From Macrolepiota albuminosa (lineage: Eukaryota > Basidiomycota > Agaricomycetes > Agaricales > Agaricaceae), in the NCBI GenBank assembly GCA_027475525.1, contig JAMWFC010000122.1, positions 62,001-126,000 on the forward strand: a stretch of 64,000 nt of DNA. The letters are read 5' to 3'. The notes beneath the pieces were generated by a model. It was not told the DNA's origin and searched no databases. It worked only from the letters and a program-made list of their open reading frames with translations. Made by a program: the position numbers and the translations under genes. This document shows, piece after piece, positions 46,559 through 58,986 of the stretch (positions are counted from its first letter, which is position 1; every line of letters begins with the position of its first letter).

Positions 46559-47596
46559 AATCGGGTCTAAATAACCGGACGGAGAGTGTCGATCCATGCT
46601 CCTACGATCATATGCCAATTGATCAGATAAACCTCTCTAGGTGGCGCAGGTTTGCGTGAGGCGCATTCAGTGTTTATGCGTGATATTGGGGAACCGTGAT
46701 TTACGCGTTAGCTTAAACAGCTGTAGGTGATCGTGATGCACTTGTCAGCCATAGCAAGCTAGACGCTATCAACCAAGATTCAGGTTACGACGAATGTCAG
46801 ACATCTGGTGTGGGTTCAATGCTCCATATGAGGTGTAGTCGTGGATAGTCTATAAATAACGATAATTGATTCGACCTTGGTCGGAAATCAAGTGGCTCAT
46901 TGGCACATGATAAAAATTGGAATAACTAACCAGTTTGCGATGACCAAGGATATCGAACGTCAGCAGAGCCCGGAGTACACTGCCCAGGAACAAGTCTCAA
47001 GGATGAAGAAGACCCACCCAATTCTGAGTAGAAGCATCAAATCCATTAAGACCTGAGTACATTTAGCTAGTGGGGCCTACATGAGACCTCTATCGATTGA
47101 ACGCGCTTCCTATTGGGCATAAACAAGACTCAAGCTTCGAGTGTGGTGAGGCGTAAAGTTAAGATATGTCGTGTTTTCGAAGACGAAGTTATCTGAGGAT
47201 TGTAGTCAGTAATTATAAATCGGTCATCGGAGTTCGGGTGGCCATCTGTCCATCTATTTGTGTCCGATTACACTTGCCATCAGTCGCAGTTTCGTTGCTT
47301 GATATCCTCGGGTGGGCACCCATGGCCCACCTCTTATGCGTCTCATCACTTACGTGGCTCGCTCATATGTTTGTTCGTCATAGGCTGTGACTTAGCATAA
47401 CGTACGATGCCATGCGTTGCAGTAAGCTAAGTATTCACTATTTTTGGTGTCGAACTATTCGGATTGCCTTCTGGGATATCTTTGGGATCGGAGATATCAG
47501 GGAGAAGAGTACCAATGACTACCATATAAACCTCTGCTTCATGCTCTGGCTTCTACAGAAACCTACAACTTCTTATCTACTACATCTTCTAACATC
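46559..47596. promoter_or_regulatory. Upstream region of the SDR gene
   Basis: No gene seen. A TATA-like CATATAAAC at about 47522-47530 lies some 70 bp upstream of the SDR start. Confidence 0.45.
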
Positions 47597-48915
47597 ATGA
47601 CTGGAGAGCTCGTTTTGGTGCGTGATTTCTCTCCGGCATTGAAAAGGACCTCACCGGTCTTCATCTCTTTCTAGGTCACTGGTGTTACTGGCTTCATTGC
47701 TGGCCAGGTTGCCAATGCCTTCTTAAAAGCAGGTTATCGCGTCCGAGGGTTAGAAATATTCTCTGTTTTGTGATGGACTGTTTTTGACGAGATATTTTCC
47801 AGAACCACTCGTGGAGAAAAGGCCAAAGAGCTCAATGATACTATCAAGGTCGAAGGACTTGAATTTGTCCGCGTCGACGACATTGCCACCGACGATCTTA
47901 GTGAAGCCCTCAAGGGTGCGCTTGAATGGAACATAAGAATCCTTTCCGTAGCGTTTGACTCGTAATTCCAGGTGTCTATGCTATCATCCACGTCGCATCT
48001 CCGCTTCCCGGACGCACTGATGTCGATGACACTCTGAATGTGAATGACTTAATCTTTTTTAAATGGAACTTTGTGCTGATCCAATTATAGAGTGCCATCG
48101 ACGGCACAATCCACGTTCTGGAGGCTGCAAGCAAGGCAGGTATCGAGAAGTTAGTCATCACTAGCAGCTTCGGTGCCCTCTTCGACGGTATGTCTGTCCA
48201 CCGCCAGCCAAAATGCCGAAAATCTCATAACCTACTGTCTTAAGCTTCTTTGATTCCCGCATTCCACGGACTCACATTTACTTACAAGGACTGGGGTGTT
48301 GTATCTCGGGAGGATGTCAGGAAAAAGGCTGATGATCACTATTACGTGTACTTTGCTTCCAAGATTCTTGCAGAGAAAGCCATTTGGGAATACGCTGAGA
48401 AGCACCCCGAACTTGATATTGCCACTGGTGCGTAGCTGCTATCACTTGAAAATGCTCGATCCTCATATTACGTCCTTCCAGTCCTCCCTGGCTTCGTCTT
48501 CGGTCCCTACGCTGATCACTTCCCCCTTCCTAAGGAGAGCCAGCTCGGCACCAATGGCATGATCTACGGTCTCGTGAACGGTGGCCCAGCTTCTCCAGTT
48601 CCGCCCTTCATCGTCGACGTTCGCGATGTTGCCAAGGCTCACGTCCTCGCTCTCGGAGTTGGCCGCAAGCCCATCGGTGAGAAGCGCTACATAGCCAACT
48701 CAGGCAACCTCACTTGGCGCGAGGCGGCTGCTCACTTAAATAAGGTCCGTCCTGAAATTGAGACCACCAAAGATATCCCCGACCTCCCTGGTCCCGCGTC
48801 GAGGCTTGACAACACGCACACCACTGAGCAGCTCAATTTTGGCGAATGGATTGCGCCAAAGAAGACCATTGAAGATACTGCTGACGCGTTAATCGCTTTG
48901 AAAAAGACGTGGTAA
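47597..48915 (+). CDS. Extended short-chain dehydrogenase (dihydroflavonol reductase / Gre2-like), 329 residues
   Basis: NAD(P)H-dependent reductase of a small aldehyde, ketone or 2-oxo compound; cytosolic. Seven exons: 47597-47617, 47675-47748, 47803-47915, 47972-48039, 48091-48187, 48245-48427 and 48482-48915, all GT-AG introns, phases consistent. The Rossmann motif is VTGVTGFIAGQVA (residues 8-20), and RGTTR after the second strand suggests NADPH preference (inference). IHVASPLP, then VITSSFGALFD with the catalytic Ser, then Tyr160-Phe-Ala-Ser-Lys164 (YxxxK). The C-terminal substrate domain reads FIVDVRDVAKAHVLAL. The gene resembles Gre2/methylglyoxal reductase and DFR-like ketoreductases in mushrooms; the exact substrate cannot be read. 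Intact; very short first exon (7 codons). Confidence 0.93.
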
Positions 48916-50063
48916 ACTGTCGTGGAGCGATTGAACATTGCATGTATGATAGATAGCATTGAAACCACTATTGATATGTAGAGAATCAAGAAAAACCTGT
49001 CAATTACCCTTTTCCTTTAGTGATGAATGTGATATCACTCCTTTCTTGAAGCACATGAGCGCATTGCGGGAGTCTATAGAACCTATGACGTGAAAGGAGG
49101 TGACTCTCGTCAAACTTTCACTGATAAGCTGAATTCAATGTTTATTAGCATTGATCAATAATAAATAAACCAATACTTACTTTGTTGTAATGATTTCAGA
49201 TTTGTTTGTGATGATTAAAACTATTGTTTTTATGTGACTAATGTGAGCACTTTCAGACATCACAGTTTACCATGTGGAGCTGCTGCAGAGAGCAGTTGCA
49301 GGTGAGACCTATCCCCAAGGGAGTCTCACCTTGACGACCACTCTCTTGGTGAGTAACTTAGTCTCAAGGAAGAATCATCGAAGATGACCTGAGCATAGGA
49401 TAGGAAAACATTATATTTCATATCTACCCACCATGCCTCTCCCTGAAGTAGTCATCCTCATATTAGTTTATACATGCATCAGAGCCTGGAACAGGCTATG
49501 TAGGCTCTCCCAAGGTCTCACTCCAACTTGTCCGGTAAAGTGAACTGCAGCCATTGATAGTGTGAAATAAGCTGAATTGAATGTTTATTAATTAATCAAT
49601 AAACAATAGGCCAATACTTACTTTTTTTTTTTGATAGTGTGAAATAAGCTGAATTGAATGTTTATTAATTAATCAATAAACAATAGGCCAATACTTACTT
49701 TTTTTTTTTTGGTGGTGCAATATGGCAGATGTCCATTCCCCATCTTCCAGCATACTGGGTGGAACTTTGTCTGGGGACCACCTTCTGTCTGCAATTGCAG
49801 GATAAAACCTGTAATGAGAGGGATCAGACCTCCATGTTACCAGGGTAGGAATGCATTTATGCACACTCCAAATGGAGCAGTGTGAGACTTAATGACCATT
49901 CATAATACTCACTAAACCTCCCCTAAAGCAGCTGACCACTAAGCATCTCATGGATGAAAATGCCCAGATGTAGGGGATGCAGTTTGAACCCAGAGCCTCT
50001 TGCTGCAATTTGTCAGCAAAAGACCATTCAAGGAGTTTGGACTTGTGTGGTGTGCCGCTACAC
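48916..50063. repeat. Repeat-rich interval beyond the SDR gene
   Basis: No gene. A segment 'ctgaattSaatgtttatta...ccaatacttactt' occurs at about 49128-49186 and again at 49565-49623 (then duplicated by the 77-bp artefact). These could be ends of a small dispersed repeat. Confidence 0.45.
49554..49709. repeat. 77-bp tandem duplication (artefact candidate 7)
   Basis: 49554-49630 is repeated at 49631-49707; it ends in a T11-12 run. Confidence 0.95.
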
Positions 50064-50362
50064 TGTCAGGGGACTCCTCATCTTCTCCCTTTATTCTCTC
50101 TTTATTCATTTTCTTATTTCTTCTGTCATTCTTTTACTTTACTGCTTCCACTTTTTCAACACTATTTATCAGTACTACTTTTAGCCTTTGAGGTGCTCTG
50201 GTTCTTTAGCTATCATTCAGACAAGTGTGGGCTCTTCGGTACTGCTTCCAGGCCTATTACATAAGCCAGAGTTTGCCTTTCTGACTTCCAAAGTCCAGAG
50301 TTTTTCTGCCTTGTTTATACAGTTGTTTATCTAGGCAATTTTGAGTTTTTAAGGTTTTGTTG

Positions 50363-50516
50363 TACTGTACAGTTGTTTCCCATGCTTCAGAGGCCCCAGA
50401 AGCATCTAACCTGGCATAGGGAATCCCTAGACTTGTTCTTACTGTACAGTTGTTTCCCATGCTTCAGAGGCCCCAGAAGCATCTAACCTGGCATAGGGAA
50501 TCCCTAGACTTGTTCT
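50363..50516. repeat. Perfect 77-bp tandem duplication (artefact candidate 8)
   Basis: 50363-50439 equals 50440-50516 and stops exactly at both edges. Confidence 0.95.
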
Positions 50517-50577
50517 CTTTGAATTCCCCTCTGCCAGGTGAGTAGTTATTATGATATTGTTGGTATATACTCTAATA

Positions 50578-50734
50578 TACTTTGGATCTCCCTCTGCCAG
50601 CTGTGTGACTGAGCCATAGCCTCCAGAGGTCACTCTTACAGCAGAACAAGTCTCTACTTTGGATCTCCCTCTGCCAGCTGTGTGACTGAGCCATAGCCTC
50701 CAGAGGTCACTCTTACAGCAGAACAAGTCTCTAC
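50578..50734. repeat. 77-bp tandem duplication (artefact candidate 9)
   Basis: 50578-50654 equals 50655-50731, with three further chance matches. Confidence 0.95.
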
Positions 50735-50831
50735 ATTTCAGTCTGGGAGCCCCCTTTAGCCTGCTTGAGCCCTCTCTTGCCTCTTTAGGTCACTCCCTCA
50801 CTGGATTACCTCCTGCCCCTCTGTTGCTTTT

Positions 50832-50985
50832 ATGACCCAGCCAGCCTCTTCAGGTGTTCCCCTGGATGCTTCTGCCCCTCAGGATAATGCCTGGGGTTGC
50901 TTGCTTGCTCTGGAGACTCAGGTGCAGACCACTCAAGCTTCCCTCACCCTCCACACCACTAAACTTGCTGGTGATGACACCAACT
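50832..50985 (+). pseudogene. Gag start of the LTR-Z element, truncated
   Basis: MTQPASSGVPLDASAPQDNA and WGCLLALETQVQTTQASLTL match the gag at 21830-21490 (minus). Similarity stops at LAG near 50985, where unrelated sequence starting TGATGACACC takes over, so another insertion or rearrangement cut it. Confidence 0.8.
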
Positions 50986-52154
50986 GTGGTTGGGTGCGCT
51001 GGACATTACGCAGTACAATGTTGTTTCCAGTGCCTGGCATGCATAGTTGTGAGGAGTCCTGACAGAGTCCCAGTGTGCCTGAGTAGATGTGATACAACAA
51101 CGTGCTAGATAAGAGCACCTTGGATGCTACCTAGTAGATTGTTAGTGCTATAGCTTTAGGCAAGGTATAGAAAAGAAGAAGAATAGCGCAATGCAATGTG
51201 CCTGTAGGTGGCACCATAAATGACAAAGACAATAAAGACAAAGCTAGTGCCCAACTTAGTGACAAAGTTAGGTCAAGCTAGCGCAATTTGAATGCTGAGT
51301 GTAACTGGGTACTCAAAGGGTTACGATTTGTTGTTATATATATGTGCAGTAGCTAGCTTTATACTATGCACTACTGTATTTTCAAAATGAGTCTATTTGT
51401 GGTGCTACCAATTAGTGCCTCTCCTTGTGGATTCAGCTAACAGCGACCTGTCAACGGTGACCAACAGCACATGGATAATGGCAACCAACAGTGTTATAGC
51501 CCATTGGCTATGGTAACTCTAAACTGACTTAGAATTGTACAAGTCTGCTCACTTTTTAGTATAATTCCAATTGGACAGGCCACTCTGGGGTATGGTCAGA
51601 AAATCCTTGACAGATGCCATGAGTGCTAATGTCAGTGCTAAATATTGTATCACTTTCTGATAGGTTGACAGAAATGTCAGCTTGAATAGATCTTGTGTCA
51701 TTGTCATTGCTTCTTTAGACTTCTGATTGAGGTGCCTCATCAAATGGCAGCACCTAATGCTAACCCCTTCCAGACTTGATCAGGGTTTGGTCAGAATTCC
51801 CTCCTCACCATCATACTAGTGCTATGAGTCCTGAATCTCCCAAATCCTTGAAGTTGATGGATAGTATGTGCTGGAGAACTAATAAATGTTGGGTGAGACT
51901 GATAAGTAAAGTCTGTAGCAGTGCACCAAAGTCAGAGGTGTCCTGAGTCCAAGAGGATAACTAGAGTCTCCAGTATGTCAAATGTTGGTAAGCCTATAAT
52001 ATTCCTTGATGCACTCAGCCTGAGTAGAAGCCTATCATCTCCCCTCAACTGAAAAATTAACTGTCCTCAGTCAAACACTGTCATTAATTTGACTGCGCTA
52101 TGGTCTGTATGATGCTGCTGGCACCTTATAAAAATTGTTTCTAGACATCTCTTT
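50986..52154. other. Unassigned repeat-like stretch
   Basis: No gene. It begins TGATGACACC right at the break in gag-Z, which may be the end of an LTR-type insertion; the other end and target duplication were not found. Confidence 0.3.
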
Positions 52155-52194
52155 TTGCTTGTGTATCTGTTTCATCTTTTCAGCATGTCTGGCT

Positions 52195-53240
52195 TTGCTG
52201 CTTCTGCCCTCCCCAACTTCCTTGCTGAGGCCTCATATTTATTTGATTGTGCTAAGGCTACCAGTGCTGCCAATGTGCCACAAAATGTTCCTGCTGTAAT
52301 GTGGCTCTATCAGCAATGGTTGGTGGTATGTGGCCCTGACAGCTCCTGGGCATGGGAGGTCAAGATTCACAAGTAGTGTGAGGCTTGGTACTGCAAATAT
52401 GAAGATGCCAACTGGTTGTGTCCATTTGCAGAGTTATTTGTAAGTTAAGTTTGATTTTAATTTTGTGATGCTAAAGTTCAGCACCCATACTAGGCTCTTT
52501 CATTATCTGCCAAGATTGACACATTGCTGGCCAGTACTGAGGTTAGCAAAGTAGGTCTTTTCTTCTCTCCTTACATTGGAAATATTGACCCTAGATAGTC
52601 TGCCCATACCTTGCCTACTATTGCTAGTCTCCCCAGTGTTCCATCAACCCATACTGCCCCTGTTTCTTCTACTCTTTTTGTCACTTCTCCCACTGTTTCA
52701 CCAGTGCTAGGCAGTCCTTTTTGTAGTGTTGCCTCTTCTACTTGTACTGCTCCTTCTCATTTGGCCATAAAATGGATTGCCATTACTTCCAGTAAGCCTA
52801 GAGCCAGGCTGACTCATACCATTTCTTGCCTTCCCCTATGCAACCTTGCTGTCATTATTGAGCACCCTCCTGTCACTTGTCCTAGTCCTCCCAAGTGTAT
52901 GGTATGCTGTCTATCCCTTCATGTCTCCTTGTTTAATTCCTTTTTAAGGTCTATCTTCCTGCTTGCAGAGTTTCTTTGTATGTTGTAAGTGTTTATCTCA
53001 TGTTGCCAATTTCTAGTGCCTAATCTGTGATGTCCTTAGATGCCTGATCAGACTATGTTTACTGATGCAGAGCTTCATGACCTGCTGTGTCTTTGTCACA
53101 ATACAATTGTTGTCAATACTGGAATATCTGCTGGCATTCAAGTCCTCAGTGCTAAGAAGAAAATCACTGTTTCACCTCAGGAACATTGCATATTTCAAAC
53201 CAGGATTGGCATGGTAAGTCTTTGTTTTTCCAAGATTTAA
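52195..53240 (+). pseudogene. Spliced ORF remnant of unknown function in a repeat
   Basis: The frame MSGFAASALPNFLAEASYLF runs 61 codons, then after a stop continues CEAWYCKYEDANWLCPFAEL to a GTAAGTT donor near 52440. A Pro/Ser/Thr-rich frame (52611-52900) and a short one at 53040 (PDQTMFTDAELHDLLCLCHN) follow. Style (T-rich introns, many short exons) resembles the repeat-R ORF at 2428-3702, but no shared block is obvious. Possibly a retroelement protein. Confidence 0.35.
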
Positions 53241-53345
53241 TGATATTGCTGACTCTGATCTTAGTGTGATAAATGTTGGTCAGAGAATGATCCAGAGGGC
53301 TGTTGGTTTCCTACTGCCTCCCTCCCTTGTTACTGCTGTGATGCG

Positions 53346-54450
53346 CTAAGATGTGGTTGCACCTTTGATGGCATTCATACTTGTGAGCATAGCAAAGATG
53401 CCAGTATGCAGAAGAATTACAAACATGCCATGTTCAGACTTTTGGGTCAGTAACATTATTATTACATTTGTTGCTGACCAAACTTTGGGCATCATCAACA
53501 GCCTCTGCATCATGGAGGAAAGACGAGTCTGTGGATACATTGTACCCATTGTCTCCCAGGCATTGGAAGAGGGAAGCCAGGACAAAGTCCTGATTGTGAG
53601 TGGGCTCAACAGCTTGTGCTTTTCCTTTGTTGCATCAAGGACATAACTCTTCTTCTGAGCTGGGCTTGGGTTTGGTGTGGCATTTCTAGCTGCTATAACA
53701 GAAAGAGCCTGGCCAGGCTCTCCATCAGTGCATCAGTCAGAAACTTGCTACTTGTTTCTGTATTGAGAGCTTCTGTGCTCTCAGAGGCTGTGTTTGCCTG
53801 TACAAGGGATGATCTGCATCTCTCTGGGCTTTTGGCCAGCATTGTGGCCAGCTGGGAGGCCAATTTGCCTCCTTCTATGGGCACCTCATACAAGGCACCA
53901 TACTGAGGCATTGTGCCCCAAGCTCTCATTTAAGCTGGGAAGTACAACATTGTTTCTAGCACACCAGCCATTGCTGGATGTCATGCTGGAGTCATAAACA
54001 GAGGCAGAGACAGTGGTCCCATTGTTCCCCTCATCATTAATGGGATTTGCCCCCATCCTGGCATTGCTTGGTGGCTAAATAGCCTCCTGTATGGGACTTG
54101 TTGGGATTGGCCCTCAGCATGATGTGGTGCATAAGTGCCCGCTGCTGTCTGATGAGGCAGAAAACCACCGATAGGTACATTTTAAAGCAAAAAGTTTCCC
54201 TGCATAAATTGTTGTGGCTGATAGCTACTGATCACTGGCTGCTGCAGCAGGTAGCCTGCCACTAGTTGTTGCTGCTGCTGTGGAAAGCCCACAGCCTGTT
54301 GCGATTGTCTTCACTAGGGCATATTTTAGGTCAGTGGGGAAGCTATCTGCCTCCTCTCTTCAGCCGATAGTATGCCTGACAGCAAAAACTCCAACATATG
54401 CTGCTGCTACTGCTGCTCACTCTGGTCCATGGGCATGTTGTCCATGGTTG
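53346..54450 (-). pseudogene. Q-rich gag-like ORF remnant, second copy
   Basis: Minus frames begin MDNMPMDQSEQQ with Gln runs, continue through 53929-53693 (MRAWGTMPQYGALYEVPIEG, FLTDALMESLARLFLL) and are broken by many stops. Plan and position (downstream of a Gypsy pol end on the same strand) match the remnant at 12814-13897. Confidence 0.45.
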
Positions 54451-54869
54451 AGGAAAGAAAGGGAAAAAAGAAATTTCAAATTCAAAATGTGTCTCAGCCA
54501 TAGTTGCTGACCAACTCAGCCAAGCCACAATCGGCACTGCCAATCAAATTAGGTGCTGGCATGCTTACCTAACTAATGTGGATGCTTAACACCCTTCAAC
54601 TCTGAATAGTGGTCAAGTGCTGCTAGCTTGGTGCAATGGGAGTATGGCTCCCATGTTGTGACTCTGAGAGACTAACATACCTCAAACTTGAGCATATTTC
54701 ACTCAATCTATCAGTGCCCAATAATGCACTCAATAATAAACTATTTGTCATCATCCCATGCCCCAAAGTCATAGGGGCCCAGGGTTTCCCTGTTAGGGAA
54801 CAACACATCATCAGATGCATCAGAGAGTTTGCAGCAATACATGGAACTTAGAAATAATACATCGTTTCT

Positions 54870-55812
54870 GTAATGCCTGTGGCAGCTGCAGCACATAGTT
54901 GGAGGTACTAGGTTCTGTGTCAAGCATGCAGTATGGGCCCACCCATTTTGGGCAGAGTTTACTTGCCTATCTCTTGGGCAGCCTCAAGTTATGCATCGAC
55001 AAATAGACCAATGCCCCTACTGCTATAGGCAGATCCCTCTGCTTACAATGATTGGTGTTTTTCACCTGAAAGACTCGCATCTCAATGATAGCATCATGCA
55101 CAGATGCAATATTTTCCAGGGCCTGCCTGGCAAACTTGACTACCCCATGATGGGCAGCCACATCTGCATGGATTTTATGCAGCATAGAAGGCATGTACCC
55201 ACTATTAAGCTCAAAGAGGGCATACCTGTAGCCTCAGAGATACTCATGTTAATCGCAAACTCAGTGAGTGGACACCAGTCTACCAAGTCTTGTTGATCAG
55301 AGCAGACAACCATTTGTAGAATCTGTCCTATACTGTGGTTTGCCCACTTAGTCTGACCATCTTTCTGCAGATGGAATGACATGGACATGAAGAGCCTGGC
55401 TCCTAATAGTTTGTGAAGTTCCCTCCACCATTGCAATGTAAATTTTGAGTCATGGTCACTCGTGATAGTACTAGGCAGCCCATGCAGCCTAACAATCTCC
55501 CTGAGATAGATCCATGACAGCTCCTTAGCCGTCAGCATTGTTTGTACCGGTATAAGGTGTATCATGCTCATCATGCAGCATATTACCACCCAGAGGTAGT
55601 CAAACCCTCTAGACTTGGGGAAAAGACCAATAAAGTCCATCCCAATAGAGTCCCAAGGCTTTACTGGCACTAGAAGCTGGTGCAGCTTCCCAGCAGGAAG
55701 TCCAGGAGGCAGTTTTGCCCTTTGACATGCTGCACAAGATGCACAGAACTTGGTAACCTCCTGGGCCATACATGACCATGAATACCACCTTCAGATGTAC
55801 CTCAATGTCCAT
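54870..55812 (-). pseudogene. Gypsy-3 integrase core and C-terminal part
   Basis: After the LTR-X insertion the zinc finger resumes (MAQEVTKFCASCAACQRAKL), followed by the core: PWDSIGMDFIGLFPKSRG with catalytic Asp, SDHDSKFTLQWWRELHKLLG with the second Asp, and WANHSIGQILQMVV where the family has the catalytic Glu. C-terminal piece: ALENIASVHDAIIEMRVFQV and VGALVYLSMHNLRLPKR. Integrates element DNA. One frame change lies near 55170. Confidence 0.85.
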
Positions 55813-55925
55813 GTGGCACCAAAGTTGTCAGGTTCCGCTGAGTCAGGGGCTTTCCAGGAAAGCAATCGCCCTTACAATGCGGACTTGACCCACGGATACT
55901 CAGGTGTCTGGAACTCCGGGGCTAG

Positions 55926-56079
55926 GACTCCGGGGTTCAAGACGTGGACAGGGAAATCCCGGGAGAGGGGACTTAGTCCAGGGGTTTTGGGTGGTGGGTA
56001 ACGACTCCGGGGTTCAAGACGTGGACAGGGAAATCCCGGGAGAGGGGACTTAGTCCGGGGGTTTTGGGTGGTGGGTAAC
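55926..56079. repeat. 77-bp tandem duplication (artefact candidate 10)
   Basis: 55926-56002 is repeated at 56003-56079 with one A/G mismatch. The related sequence at 5880-5990 has it once. Confidence 0.93.
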
Positions 56080-56554
56080 GGGGGAGTTCGGGTGGGGGTC
56101 GAGTCGTGAACCGGAGGTTCTAAGACGAGACCAAGTTAGTAAATTAAAGTCGCGAAGTGCGTACCAGTCTTAGAGCACGCGAATATCCAAGCGTGCCAGT
56201 CAAGCGTGCCAGTCAATGCGTACCAATCAAATAGAGGGCACGCAACAATCCAAGTAAAGCAAAGTAACATTGTATGTAATATCAAGACTAGCGAATACAA
56301 CAGGGAACTATGCTATAAGTACTACGGGGCCAGGTCTCGGGGTTCCGGGATGTCTGGGATGGGTTCCAGGGGTCATTGAGTAGCGGCAGGGGCTGCACAC
56401 CAGGATCGCACGTGTGGGGCGCGTGATCAATTGGTGCGGATGGAGCCGTAATGCGTGATGCGCGATGGCTGGAACGAGTTGCGTGATCTGATCGTTGATC
56501 GGGGCTGGTGGTGGCTGATGGCGGTCCTTGATGCGTGTGATGGCGGTGTCGGCG

Positions 56555-56708
56555 GTCGTGATGGCGGGGCGTGTCCTGTGGGGTCGGAGGGAGGGTCCCG
56601 GAGGGTGTTCCGGGGGTGTTCCGGGGTGGGCGTCGTGATGGCGGGGCGTGTCCTGTGGGGTCGGAGGGAGGGTCCCGGAGGGTGTTCCGGGGGTGTTCCG
56701 GGGTGGGT
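56555..56708. repeat. 77-bp tandem duplication (artefact candidate 11)
   Basis: 56555-56631 is repeated at 56632-56708; 76 of 77 positions match (last base differs). Confidence 0.94.
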
Positions 56709-56730
56709 CCGGAGGGGAGGGGTCGTGACA

Positions 56731-57720
56731 AAAGTGCTCCACCAGAGTGTGTGCCTGGTCCAATATGTGCATCACAATGGGTCACACTTGTGAAATGCAG
56801 GTCACTGCCATTTCTTGATGGTTTTCCATTACCATCAGGCCCTTGTCTGAACCGTAGGTGGTCATCAGGGTTGCTGATCACCTCAACAAATAGGGAGTCA
56901 CATCTATACTCCCACACTACTTTCTTATGGAAGTTATCCTTCCCCAGGCTAGATGGCCAGGCTGAAGGCCATTTGCCTTCTAGCATTTCAGCCAGAGTAA
57001 AGGGCTGGTCAGGGTGCTCAGGCTCCCCAGACAAGGCTGGTTTTCTAGCCTCATTCACTCTTAGCAGTTTGGCAGCTATGTCTTGCTTTTCATGTTGCTT
57101 CTTGAGGTGAGTACTTTGCCTCTGTTCATTGTTGTGCATTGCACATACCTCCAGAACATGCTCTTTGAGCTCCTGATACTGGTGGAGAGGTAAGTCCTCT
57201 CCATCTGGGTCAATGCAGCAGTCTGCCTGCACATACTCTTGAGGCTTATGCACCTCCCCAACTATGTCACTCTCAAAGTAGCGAGACAAGCAGTCTGCTA
57301 CTTTGTTGAGTTTACCTTTAACATAAGTGATGTTGAACTGATATCTCAACATATAGTCAATCCACTGCCACTGCCATAGCAACAAGTTCATCTGAGTTTC
57401 AAAGAACTCAAGTGTCTTGTGGTCGGTGATGATATGAATGGGGTATCCTATCAGCTTATCCTCCTACTTGAGGAGAGCCTCAAGTATTGCTAGAGTCTCT
57501 AGCTCATGCACAGCATAATTTGCTCAGTGGTGGTAAACTTCTTAGACATAAACCCTGCTAGGCAGCATGTCTGCCAGCTGCTTCCTTGGCCATACATAGC
57601 CCTGATGCCTGTCTTTGACATATTACATATGAGCCAGATTGGCTCATCCTGTCTTGAGTCAATTGGTTGAATGACTGGGGTCTTCATACAGATCCTTTTG
57701 ACCATCTCAAAGCACTACTG
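56731..57720 (-). pseudogene. Gypsy-3 RNase H and first half of integrase zinc finger
   Basis: RNase H: residues AVHELETLAILEAL, GYPIHIITDHKTLEFF with the catalytic Asp of 'TDHK', and YVKGKLNKVADCLSRYFESD, the family's usual end. A linker (GEDLPLHQYQELKEHVLEVC onward) leads to the first His of the zinc finger next to LTR-X. RNase H removes RNA from hybrids during reverse transcription. Confidence 0.88.
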
Positions 57721-58986
57721 ATGAAGTGGCTGCCAACTGAATGGTGACTTGTTCTGTGTCATAGCCATGAGTGGCTCTATATAGGCTGTAACATTGGGCA
57801 AGAAGCTTGATATGTAATTGACAAGGCCAATGAAGCGTTAGATGTCATTGTAGTTTTGTGGTGTGTGCCACTCCTATATGCAGTTGAGCTTGTTTTAATC
57901 TGGGTGAATACCCTGATTATTGATGACATGCCCTAGGCAGTCTACATTGTGAGTGTAGAGCTCACATTCTTTCTATTTCAAGTATAGCTTGTACTTGTGT
58001 AGTTCAAACACAACTCTGAGGTGCTGTTTATGCTCCTCAATAGAATTGGAATAGATGAATATGTCATCTAGATAGACATGCATATAGCGTCCTATCACAT
58101 CACAAAATATAGATGTTATTAACCTCTGAAAGGTAGTGGGGGTGTTGCAGTCTCCAATTTGCATAATATTGCTGGTAAATGTGCCCATGTTCAATGCAAA
58201 TACAGTCTTGGATATGTCTTTGGTGTGGATGCGCACCTGCTTATAAGCATTAGTGAGATCAATTTTCAAGCAATATTTTGCTTGAGCCACATCTTTCCAG
58301 ATCACCTCTTGATTTGATAAAGGAGTTACATTCTTTATGGTATTGTCATTGTGCTGGCATGCATCCACAGCCATATAAAGGGTTCCATCCTTCTTTAAAA
58401 TGCACAGTAATGGTGCAGCTTGAGCAGTGGTACATGATGACCACCATTGAGCATTCAAATAGCAATTAGTTTTATCACGTAGTTGCTTCTGGAGTGCACA
58501 CAGACAGCGTGGCAAGTGATACTTATATTGCTTGCTCTCATCTATGAGATTAATCTCATGGTTTACTTCCTACCATGGTGGGAGCTTGTTCTTGGTCCCA
58601 TTGACCATATCAGCAAATTCCTCTTGCTATTGCCAACACAACCAAGGAATGTCGTTCTAATAAAGGCTCATTGTCTTCTGTTTTCCCTTTTAATGCAGTA
58701 GGGGAAGTACTTCAACCATATACAATGGTGTACAAGGCTGCTGCTCATATTGCTTGTGCACAGCAAGCACCTGATCAACACTGTCATTGAATATATGCAG
58801 CTGTAGCAGGGGTTCTATTCTCACTGCCTTATGGGCCATAAGGGTCTTCCCCTCATATCTAATCAAATATGCCATGGAGACTTTGTCCATAGCTGGCTGA
58901 CAATACTCTGGTACAATGGTTGTCCATTGTTGGTGCACATTTTGTGCACAAGTGGCTGCCACCAGCTCATTCCACTCCTGTGGCAT
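57721..58986 (-). pseudogene. Gypsy-3 reverse transcriptase and pre-RT region
   Basis: The main frame 58515-57973 is open for 180 codons: LLCILKKDGTLYMAVDACQH, YCLKIDLTNAYKQVRI (first catalytic Asp), MQIGDCNTPTTFQRLITSIF, and the box MHVYLDDIFIYSNSIEEHK with both catalytic Asp present. The thumb follows with stops. The upstream frame (58986-58690, MAYLIRYEGKTLMAHKAVRI) is the usual pre-RT segment. Closely related to Gypsy-2 RT. Confidence 0.9.

Larger units (their letters stand above)
50064..50740 (+). mobile_element. LTR of family Z
   Basis: Starts TGTCAGGGGACTCCTCA and ends ACATTTCA, followed by a gag start at 50832. Contains two separate 77-bp duplications (50363-50516 and 50578-50734) that the copies at 21914-22455 and 23475-23950 lack. 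Confidence 0.9.
55826..56730 (+). mobile_element. Solo LTR of family X in the Gypsy-3 integrase zinc finger
   Basis: 905 bp, starts TGTCAGGTTCC and ends GGTCGTGACA, flanked by AAAGT at 55821-55825 and 56731-56735 (perfect 5-bp target duplication). Removing it joins the zinc-finger halves (AHTLVEHF and GATWTLRYI) in frame. The 3' half is very G-rich on the plus strand. A truncated copy of this LTR is at 5697-6077. Two 77-bp duplications inflate its length by 154 bp. Confidence 0.95.

Noticed and set aside
49080..49110. AAGGAGGTGA resembling a bacterial ribosome-binding site
   Set aside because: The window is eukaryotic; no frame follows at a suitable distance.
55750..56001. Plus-strand frame of 83 codons
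   Set aside because: Lies across the LTR-X left end; no coding character.
56288..57391. One long minus-strand protein of 367 residues
   Set aside because: Its N-terminal two thirds are Gypsy-3 RNase H and linker; the Pro/Arg-rich last third is read-through into the inserted solo LTR-X.
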